A stretch of 24,891 bases of DNA from Temnopleurus reevesii. Its lineage: Eukaryota; Echinodermata; Echinoidea; Temnopleuroida; Temnopleuridae. Each line of letters opens with the position of its first letter. Position 1 is the stretch's first letter. Positions 19,265 through 24,891 of the stretch are shown here, one piece after another. The stretch is taken from contig BQKZ01000295.1 of NCBI GenBank assembly GCA_036244855.1, forward strand, positions 47,582 through 72,472. Direction: 5' to 3'. The notes below the pieces were generated by a model, which saw only the letters and a list, made by a program, of their open reading frames with translations, searched no databases and was not told the DNA's origin. Made by a program: the position numbers and the translations under genes.

Positions 19265-19435
19265 GTACGTCAATACGTCTGGGTTTTCACGAAATGATGG
19301 TAGCCAGAGGGAAAAATGTTGCATGAAACATGTTTCATTACTATTGAAACTTGTTCTCTCAAAGAATTAACACGCATTTCAATAAGATGTCATTTTAATT
19401 GTTGCTACGTCGAGGTTTCTTTCAATCATCAATAC
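19265..19435. repeat. Family Z copy beside the broken exon
   Basis: The blocks TTTTCACGAAATGATGGTAG, GTTGCATGAAAC, AAAGAATTAACACGCATTTC and GTTGCTACGTCGAGGTTTC align with the tandem copies in the TM-side intron. Its place next to the duplicated exon suggests that exon and repeat were copied together. Confidence 0.65.
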
Positions 19436-19635
19436 CCTTGGGCTAACGAGACTGTGTGTAAATACTGATGAATTATATTTTTCGTATCTCAATTATCAAA
19501 GTTTATTATATAAAAAAAGCAAACATGCTGATCATGTGCTTCGAATTTCCTTTTCAACAGAAAAATGGTGGTTATTTACCCGATAAATAGAATGCATGAA
19601 AAGTTCATGTAAAGAAAACCTCCAACACTATACTG

Positions 19636-19638
<3 letters not shown>

Positions 19639-19673
<35 letters not shown>
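19639..19673. repeat. (AT)n microsatellite
   Basis: An uninterrupted AT dinucleotide run of about 35 bases in the intron between exons 1 and 2 of the window fragment. Confidence 0.95.
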
Positions 19674-19676
<3 letters not shown>

Positions 19677-20097
19677 AATAGATACTAATTTTGCCGAACG
19701 TAACCGCCAACGAGTGCCCCTTGTAGTGTTGGTTTCATTAATTTTTCCCCTTTTCTACAAAATGTGGGTGGTCGTGGGATGCGCACAGTGAGATCTGATC
19801 AACAATTTTCCTTTCAAGTATTTTAAATTCGACGAGTGGTATTCCGTTAGATAAGCGGGTAAAATTCAAAGTTATCCACCACCTGAACTATGTACAGAGC
19901 TTGTGATGGTAATACCCTGTCATACAAACATGCTTTGTGTGCTGTCTGCTTCAAAATGAATCTCGCCTTTTCTAGAATAGGACGGTTCATTGATTATTTG
20001 GATCTGGTGTTTTGACTTTTTTAAGCGAAAACAATGTTAAACAATATATTTAACCTCTTTTGCAATATAAGCCCTTCATTACTCCATGAGATGTAGA

Positions 20098-20188
20098 AGT
20101 TGCGTGGACTAGTGGTTACGTGCTTGGACTTCAATCATCGGGTCTGTGGATCGATTCCCGTCGACACTAATTTCATTTGGTAAGAAAT
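20098..20188 (+). mobile_element. Short tRNA-derived SINE-like element
   Basis: An A-box-like TGGACTAGTGG at 20105 and a B-box-like GGATCGATTCC near 20148 give tRNA-gene spacing. I could not pair an acceptor stem around them, so it is not called as a tRNA. No long body is visible before the next repeat starts at 20190. Confidence 0.5.
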
Positions 20189-20189
20189 A

Positions 20190-20415
20190 GGTGGGTTTAC
20201 TTATACGTACATGTATATTCAAATTTATGTGCGTTTAACATAGTTACGTGGTATTCCATAGACCGGTTGATAACAATAAGACTACAATGATTGGAATCCA
20301 GTTTGCATACATTACTTGTTGCTATGTCGGGCAAGCCTCGGGCAAGCTTCATGGTTGTCAAGAACAACCTTTGTGTTAGAGGTATGCATAAAATTTACAT
20401 ATTAGTAAACCCGCC
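20190..20415. mobile_element. Dispersed repeat with GG(C/T)GGGTTTAC inverted ends
   Basis: It starts GGTGGGTTTACTTATACGTA. The right end read inward gives GGCGGGTTTACTAATATGTA. The interior, with AATTTATGTGCG, TAGTTACGTGGTATT, AACAATAAGACTACAAT, GTTGCTATGTCGGGCAAGCC and AAGAACAACCTTTGTGTTA, is repeated at 24713-24891 with high identity. It is a nonautonomous DNA-transposon-like element; the superfamily is not assigned. Confidence 0.7.
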
Positions 20416-20484
20416 ACACTAGCCACTCTCACCCGGGTGATATTTGGGTACCGGTAGGAAACAACCAAATTGTGGTTGGTTTAT

Positions 20485-20590
20485 GCCTAGGTCACATAGG
20501 GCCCCGGAAGTAACACGATTCAACACGACTCTTTGTTCGGAGGCAGTTAACTGTGAATTGCCTCCGGGGACCAGTGTGACCGGGGCCTTA
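20485..20590. mobile_element. MITE, GCCCCGGTCACA family, copy 1
   Basis: The left end GCCTAGGTCACATAGGGCC pairs with the right end GGACCAGTGTGACCGGGGCC. An inner hairpin GGAGGC...GCCTCC surrounds CAGTTAACTGTGAATT. Its left 75 bp matches the left part of the perfect hairpin at 22942, but its right half differs. It is noncoding; the frames on both strands are shadows of the palindrome. Confidence 0.72.
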
Positions 20591-20673
20591 GCAGTACGTG
20601 CAGAACAGGTGAGCCCTTTGGACAGTTTCGATGAGAACTGGTAAAGCGCTTTATGAAAAACGGGTATTGTTAA

Positions 20674-20890
20674 TAATAATAATAACTTATGCTTATATAG
20701 CGCATAATACAAGGGTCTCTATGCGCTTAACAAAATAGAATACAATACAAAATACCATCTACAAAATTATTATAATCTTAACTACACAATATATGTACAG
20801 GGAATAACAAAACTATTTGAACTACTCTACTATATGTTAAACAGGTATGTTTTTACAGATGTTTTGAATGTATTATATAATAATATTAAT
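20674..20890. repeat. SINE-like repeat starting (AAT)n and TTATATAGCGC
   Basis: AATAATAATAAC is followed by TTATGCTTATATAGCGCATA and CTCTATGCGCTTAACA. The same lead-in (AT-triplet tract, ATATAGCGC, GCGCTT) starts the next repeat at 20891, so the two appear to be related dispersed elements. No coding sequence. Confidence 0.45.
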
Positions 20891-21146
20891 AAAAATAGAT
20901 GCAATTTATATAGCGCACGTATCTACTCTGCTGAGTGCTCAAGGCGCTTTACATTATTATTACCCTGGCTTTAGCCCGGCAGCTATCTGCGGCGCACTTT
21001 TCAAGGAATAAATAATCCTGCCAGGTACCCATTCACTTCGCCTGGGTTGAGTGCAGCACAATGTGGATGAATTTCTTGCTGAATGAAAATGTGTGCACGC
21101 TATAGTGCATACCGAGCTAAACCAAGGGTAAACTCATTATTATTAT
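20891..21146. mobile_element. SINE-like dispersed element with GCTCAAGGCGCTTTACA core
   Basis: TTATATAGCGCACGTATC, GCTCAAGGCGCTTTACA, CCAGGTACCCATTCACTTCG and GAGTGCAGCACAATGTGGAT occur in order, and the element ends in an (ATT)n tract. This composition, bounded by ATT triplets, is one I associate with a SINE-like repeat seen in several marine invertebrates; that is recollection, not a search. It ends about 25 bp from receptor exon 1. Confidence 0.5.
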
Positions 21147-21169
21147 TCTAATCATGAAGCTATTCTTAC

Positions 21170-21348
21170 CCGCACAGTCGCATTGGTGTCATACTCGTTG
21201 ATGCTGACATGGTACTTGTGATTGACGAACTGCCGTAAGAGATGGAGATCGAGGTCGGGTATATGATGATCGGTGGGGTAGATGAGGCGGAAAGACACCT
21301 CCTCTGCGCCGACATCGATGTGCGTGATCGGTGGGGCACTCAATATCA
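21170..21348 (-). CDS. Receptor exon 1 of the window: first half of FnIII domain A
   Basis: The acceptor GAATCAG is followed by TG, completing a codon begun in an exon outside the part I can identify (phase 1). It encodes ILSAPPITHIDVGAEEVSFR, then LIYPTDHHIPDLDLHLLRQF and VNHKYHVSINEYDTNATVR, ending in phase 0 before donor GTAAGA. APPITHIDVGAEEVSFRLIYP is an FnIII strand A/B passage and KYHVSINEYD is strand C. NAT is a glycosylation sequon. The GTG seen in frame at the 5' edge is a splice junction and not a start. No further upstream exon was recognised, so the N-terminus, signal peptide and any ligand-binding domains lie beyond 24891 or were missed. Confidence 0.85.
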
Positions 21349-21352
21349 CTGA

Positions 21353-21377
21353 TTCAAATCAAATCAAATCAAATCAT
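21353..21377. repeat. (AAATC)n microsatellite at a splice acceptor
   Basis: Four to five pentamer units lie immediately upstream (gene sense GATTT) of the acceptor of the 21348 exon, occupying the polypyrimidine-tract position. Confidence 0.85.
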
Positions 21378-22090
21378 TTCATTTTTCAGTTCTTTTGAGA
21401 ATTCAAATACAGTCATGAATAATAATGGTAATATGAAAAAGAAATGAAAAAATATAAAAAAAAAAAAGAAGTGAGGCTTGTTTAGAAGGCTGGTCCCTAA
21501 TAATTACATTAATTATTTTAAATATGATAAAGGCATATACACATAAACATATACAGATTATTACATTGAAAGCAATTAAACGAAATGAATGATTGATAAA
21601 CGTTTGACTGGGCGTCGTGGCATGCACGCTTGTAATTAAGCTGTTTGGGATGGTCATAAATTGACATGGGTTTGACTTGATTATCCGAAAGCTAACAAAT
21701 TGTTGAATGTTTGTTGGTTTGTTGCTATTTTGTATTGAATAATCGATAGAAAGAATTAATTACTGAGTGAATTATTCGAAGATGGACCTTTTTAGTACTT
21801 TTGGCTGCCTGCTCAAAATATCTCTGGGAAAGATGTGCTTTAATGCTGGGAATACGCAAAGGGAGGTCGTTATGTCATGGCATAATTGATTCCTATCAAC
21901 GAATGCATGAATAGAAGTAATAGAGCTTTGAACAAATTCTGACAAAATAACACAAAGTAACCGAAATATCTTTCTTTGAGTGAGTGTAATTATTGTTCTG
22001 ATGGTCTGTTTGAGATCGCTTTATGCTCATTTTAGTACATAAACAGTTGGCGTTAACCCAAGTACGATTCAAGAGGATATTTTCAATTTG
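21378..22090. other. AT-rich DNA upstream of the exon, no gene seen
   Basis: Presumably intron of the receptor gene. It contains poly-A-rich sequence near 21.45 kb. No splice-bounded FnIII-like coding segment was found on the minus strand. Confidence 0.45.
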
Positions 22091-22137
22091 CAACGGCATT
22101 ACAAAATAATATAATATTTTATTTTGTAATGCCGTTG
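22091..22137. repeat. Perfect 19-bp hairpin
   Basis: CAACGGCATTACAAAATAA (22091-22109) is perfectly complementary to TTATTTTGTAATGCCGTTG (22119-22137) across a 9-base AT loop. It directly precedes the GA-rich tract. It could be a solo inverted repeat or a small palindromic insertion. Confidence 0.85.
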
Positions 22138-22139
22138 AA

Positions 22140-22410
22140 AAGGAATGATATGAGCTGGAAAAGATGAAGAAGAAAATGAAGGATAAGACGAAGAAGAAAA
22201 AAAATAATAAGAAGCGAAGAAGAAGAATAGGAAGAATAAGATGATCATGATCATGAGGAAGAGGGAGAGGGAGAAGAAGAAATAGGAGGACGAGGAGGAG
22301 GAGAAGAACAGTAAGAACAAGAAGAAGAGCAAGAAGAAGGGGGAAAAGCAGAAGGGGTATAAGAAGAAGACGAAAGGAAAATGAAGAAGAATATAAGAAG
22401 AAGGGTAGAG

Positions 22411-22465
<55 letters not shown>

Positions 22466-22535
22466 AAGAGGGAGAGAGATAAGGAGATTGAGAGAGAGAG
22501 GGAGTGAGGGAGAGGGAGAAAGAGAGAGAGAGAGG
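22140..22535. repeat. GAA/GAG/GA purine tract
   Basis: A degenerate GAA and GAG mix is followed by a pure (GA)n run at about 22411-22458 and then GAGAGG variants. The long Ser/Leu-rich frames on the minus strand are artefacts of the repeat. Confidence 0.93.
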
Positions 22536-22783
22536 ATTGACATTAATCATAAATCCGATCTATAGGAGTTTTCAAATTAAACACGGAACAGAATGTAATA
22601 GCTTTTAGCCTTGCAATTGAAATCAGGTTGGGGTTACGTAACACTCTCGTAAAATAATTAAAGTGTATTTTCCTGTCTCTTTTTGAGCTTTTGACACATG
22701 TTCTAAAACGTTATTGATGACCACGATTGTGTATAATCATTATGAAATTATCTTTGAGAGGTTCTGTCTGTCATATTACGGAG

Positions 22784-22925
22784 CTTTAGCAAACAAGACG
22801 GGAGTGCCGATCACAACGTTAGCTCTAAGGTCCATTCAAGAAGTAGCGTTGTGTTGGTGCACCCTTCTTGAACGGACCTTATAGAGCTAACGTTGTGATC
22901 GGCCCTCCCGTCTTATATGCTAAAG
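22784..22925. mobile_element. Hairpin MITE with CTTTAGCA...AAGACGGGAG ends
   Basis: The left arm AAGACGGGAGTGCCGATCAC and onward (22795-22843) matches the right arm read inward (AAGACGGGAGGGCCGATCAC...) for about 48 bp, with two substitutions and one 2-bp indel. CTTTAGCA and TGCTAAAG extend the ends. The loop is about 20 bases. It lies only 16 bp from the next hairpin. Confidence 0.85.
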
Positions 22926-22941
22926 GTTCCTATTATCTAAA

Positions 22942-23069
22942 GCCCCGGTCACATAGGACCCCGGAAGCAACACGATTCACCCCGACTCGTTGTTCTGAAG
23001 CAGTTAACTGTGAATTAAGAAAGAGTCGGGGTGAATCGTGTTGCTTCCGGGGTCCTATGTGACCGGGGC
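22942..23069. mobile_element. MITE, GCCCCGGTCACA family, copy 2, perfect 47-bp arms
   Basis: The left arm (22942-22988, GCCCCGGTCACATAGGACCC...) and right arm (23023-23069) are exact reverse complements over 47 bp, with a 34-base spacer containing GCAGTTAACTGTGAATT. The left arm and spacer align with the copy at 20485. The right arm does not align to that copy's right half, so this copy was re-made symmetric. Confidence 0.9.
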
Positions 23070-23251
23070 ATTATGCACGAGTCATAATTAGCATGATTAG
23101 TGCACTGTCACAAACTTTAACGACGTTGTCGGGAAAAGTCAGAAGGATGAAGCACAAACAATAATAAGCTTCAATCAACTGATAACCAGTTGAACACACT
23201 TCATGGCTGTAATATGAATTTTGGGACGCTCTTTAGAGTCTGTGAGAAGCT

Positions 23252-23436
23252 GGGGCCAATTGCACGCAATGGTCTTAGCTATCCTCTTCTTGCTAAGACG
23301 TCTTAATAATTTATATAACCGTCTTAACATCGATATTAACGTTTGGAAGATCTATGTTACCCTGGTTACGGGCGTGGTACAAGAAATTAAGACGTCTTAG
23401 TAAGAAGATGATAGTTAAGACCATGCAATTGGTCCA
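23252..23436. mobile_element. MITE, GGGCCAATTGCACG family, copy 2
   Basis: The left end is GGGGCCAATTGCACGCAATG then GTCTTAGCTATCCTCTTCTT. The right end read inward is TGGACCAATTGCATGGTCTT then AACTATCATCTTCTTACTAA. Both arms continue to GACGTCTTAAT. It is related to the element at 18905-19083 inside the receptor gene. Confidence 0.8.
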
Positions 23437-23469
23437 GGTTATAAGTGCAGAAGATAAATGCACTTTTGA

Positions 23470-23700
23470 AAGCGACTATCCTTTATTTCAAAAGGAAAAA
23501 ATGTGAAATTTTGTGTACAAAAAGAATGGAGAGTTCTCAATGTTGGCAGCCATTGTGTGTCTGTCAAGTCAAGCAGCCCATTAAAGGTGGAAATCATAAC
23601 TTTGAAAATTCACATTCTTTTATACACGGGTCTTCCAATTTTGCTCAATTTTTCCACAGTTTCATCAGTGTGTCTCCATCGACTGACAGTACAATCATGT
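23470..23700 (+). repeat. Family X partial copy
   Basis: It contains AAAATGTGAAATTTTGTGTA, GAATGGAGAGTTCTCAATG, TTGGCAGCCATTGTGTG and then CCAATTTTGCTCAATTTTTC near the right end. It matches 18106-18360 block for block. Short frames through it are not credible genes. Confidence 0.65.
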
Positions 23701-24079
23701 ATTGAGTTTAGATTATTAGAATATAAACGGGGAAATGTGCGGCCAGATATTTTCGCATTGCCGCTGTTCGAGCTGTTGCATCTTGAAGTATACATACACC
23801 ATGAACAGAAAGGACAAATGCATTTGGACAAAATAAAGAACTTCATTCAATCATTCATAATAGCTCAATGCACACAAAAGAAATTGCACTCCTTCTTATT
23901 CTGCTGAAATATGTCAAACCATAGACCTACCTAGGTCTATAGGGTCATACATGCGTCGCACAATAAGTAATGTGGGCACTTTATTCTGTGTGTATCGAGC
24001 TATTGTGAATGCTTGAATGAAGTTGTTTATTTTGTCCAAAACCCTAGGTCCCGTCTGCTCACAGTGATTATCAATGCCT
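23701..24079. other. No gene or repeat recognised
   Basis: An open plus-strand frame runs into this stretch from the family X copy. It has no domain, splice context or coding-like composition that I can support. A short palindrome (ATAGACCTACCTAGGTCTAT) lies near 23920. Confidence 0.4.
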
Positions 24080-24342
24080 ATGATATTCTAGTCCAGTTGA
24101 GGACTGTGTGTTAAGATAACATCCACCTCTGTACAGTCTCTTACACTGAATACACAGGGACTGCATAGCACTCATCCACAGATTCCTTACATAACCCTCT
24201 GATCGCGCCTCCTTTTCAGATGGGTATACAGATCAGAGGGTTATGTATGGACTATGTGGTTGAGTGCTATGCAGTCCCTGTGTGAATATGCAGAGGTGGG
24301 TGCTATCAGAACACACAATCCTCAACTGGACTAATGATATTC
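24080..24342. mobile_element. Mutator-like nonautonomous element with 9-bp target duplication
   Basis: The element is 24089-24333, bounded by the direct repeat ATGATATTC at 24080-24088 and 24334-24342. The ends are TAGTCCAGTTGAGGACTGTG and, read inward from the right, TAGTCCAGTTGAGGATTGTG. The arms pair for about 115-120 bp with minor mismatches (ACAGGGACTGCATAGCACTC and ACATAACCCTCTGATC blocks), leaving a short loop. Long terminal inverted repeats with a 9-bp duplication are typical of Mutator-like transposons. It is 245 bp and noncoding. Confidence 0.85.
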
Positions 24343-24446
24343 AGGAAGGGAGATGGGAATTTCCCTGATGCAGATGATTCATGTTTTACTATTAGTCCAA
24401 GGTTTGTCCTTTAGAGCATTGACACAAGCTGATGGACTATATCCGT

Positions 24447-24712
24447 CAACGTTAGTCAGAACCAGGCTTTCATTTTGCAACGCGACCGCTATCAACAACG
24501 TTAAATCTATGGACTGCCAAAGCGTTCATTCACGCATTTTGTAAAAGTTGCCATTTTCCAAACAAAATAAATTGTAAGGGCCCGGCAACGTTAGTCAGAA
24601 CCAGGCTTTCATTTTGCAACGCGACCGCTATCAACAACGTTAAATCTATGGACTGCCAAAGCGTTCATTTACGCATTTTGTAAAAGTTGCCATTTTCCAA
24701 ACAAAATGAATA
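24447..24712. repeat. 139-bp tandem duplication, two copies
   Basis: CAACGTTAGTCAGAACCAGG starts at 24447 and again at 24586. About 125 bases of each copy are nearly identical (TTTTGCAACGCGACCGCTAT, AAAGCGTTCATT.ACGCATTT, GTTGCCATTTTCCAAAC). The second copy runs directly into the dispersed repeat at 24713. Confidence 0.88.
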
Positions 24713-24891
24713 GGCGGGTTTACGTATATATTCAAATTTATGTGCGCTTAACGTAGTTACGTGGTATTGCATTGACCGGTCGATAACAATAAGACTACAA
24801 TAATTGGAATCCAGTTTGCATACATTACTTGTTGCTATGTCGGGCAAGCCTCGGGCAAGCTTTCTGGTTGTCAAGAACAACCTTTGTGTTA
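24713..24891. mobile_element. Dispersed repeat, GGCGGGTTTAC family, cut by window end
   Basis: It starts GGCGGGTTTACGTATATATT and matches 20190-20380 over its whole visible length, ending mid-element at AACCTTTGTGTTA. It is the same strand orientation as the 20 kb copy. The minus-strand frame through it is a repeat shadow. Confidence 0.75.

Larger units (their letters stand above)
9173..21348 (-). other. Receptor gene, 3' part: FnIII x3, TM, STAT-type tail (7 exons)
   Basis: Exons on the minus strand: 21348-21170, 18747-18594, 16727-16636, 12865-12637, 12182-11901, 10981-10824 and 10228-9173. All introns are GT...AG, with phases 0,1,0,1,1,0 in order. Every domain boundary falls at phase 1 and every cut inside an FnIII domain at phase 0. 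The joined coding part is 2,150 nt, about 715 residues, and enters from an unseen upstream exon. The extracellular part has N-x-S/T sequons (NAT, NTS, NNS, NKT), as expected for a surface protein. FnIII modules, a single TM and a tyrosine-motif tail with a YxxQ fit a class I cytokine receptor of gp130/Domeless type acting through JAK/STAT. No WSXWS or clear Box 1 is visible, and the cytokine-binding domains would lie off-window. An FnIII adhesion or guidance receptor is the alternative. Confidence 0.75.

Noticed and set aside
20098..20175. Second tRNA gene
   Set aside because: Boxes A and B are recognisable but no acceptor stem pairs; better read as a SINE head.
21896..22550. 215-residue and shorter Ser/Leu-rich frames on the minus strand
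   Set aside because: They run through the GAA/GA tract; the non-repetitive ends have no domain or splice support.
22784..23069. CRISPR-like or microRNA cluster reading of the hairpins
   Set aside because: There are no regularly spaced repeats and the genome is animal; the arms are far longer than microRNA precursors and share ends with dispersed elements, so MITEs explain them better.
23503..23907. 134-residue plus-strand frame
   Set aside because: Its first half is family X repeat sequence and the remainder shows no domain or coding signal.
24665..24880. Upstream receptor exon near the window end
   Set aside because: It lies in the dispersed repeat also found at 20.2 kb.

Overview
This window is animal nuclear DNA: AT-rich, intron-bearing and crowded with short inverted-repeat transposons, SINE-like elements and microsatellites. 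The repeat types and the style of the main gene point to a marine invertebrate deuterostome, with an echinoderm such as a sea urchin the best guess. That is inference; nothing here fixes the species. A 94-base N gap near 13.6 kb has poly-G edges, and the window also opens with poly-G, so those joins are weak assembly points.

Two protein-coding loci are supported, both on the minus strand. The main one spans 21348 to 9173 and is the 3' part of a receptor gene in seven exons. All exons are joined by GT...AG introns and every junction is phase-consistent. The fragment encodes about 715 residues: two fibronectin type III (FnIII) domains each split over two exons, a third membrane-proximal FnIII-like domain in one exon, a transmembrane exon, and one large exon for nearly all of a cytoplasmic tail of about 380 residues. 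The tail has no kinase or phosphatase domain. It carries eleven tyrosines in short motifs, including YSKQ (a YxxQ, STAT3-type docking consensus), SGYVPV and a repeated YTVxGxS. The best reading is a class I cytokine-receptor-like (gp130/Domeless-type) receptor whose N-terminal half lies beyond the right edge of the window. No WSXWS motif and no clear Box 1 are visible, so family membership is inferred. The second locus (4369 to 3899) is an uninterrupted 156-codon frame for a small protein with two membrane segments and a cytosolic PPPY motif.

Layout on the plus-strand scale: 1-3.4 kb holds repeats (82-bp tandem pair, a MITE nested in an older repeat, GAA and GAT tracts, a probable LINE tail, a MITE with a TAT target duplication). 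3.9-4.4 kb is the two-TM gene. 4.4-9.1 kb is AT-rich intergenic DNA with two adjacent MITEs and a decayed foldback repeat. 9.17-21.35 kb is the receptor gene, whose introns hold tandem 240-bp repeats, a SINE, a duplicated block around the gap, two foldback elements of roughly 560-590 bp sandwiching one exon, and a broken second copy of an FnIII exon cut by a MITE. 21.4-24.9 kb holds GA-rich tracts and a dense set of perfect or near-perfect hairpin elements, including one with a 9-bp target-site duplication typical of Mutator-like transposons. I recognised no further exons of the receptor there.

The receptor and the two-TM gene show no evident functional link. The most notable points are the STAT-type tail in a likely invertebrate receptor, the exon duplication killed by a MITE, and the density and interrelatedness of the hairpin elements.
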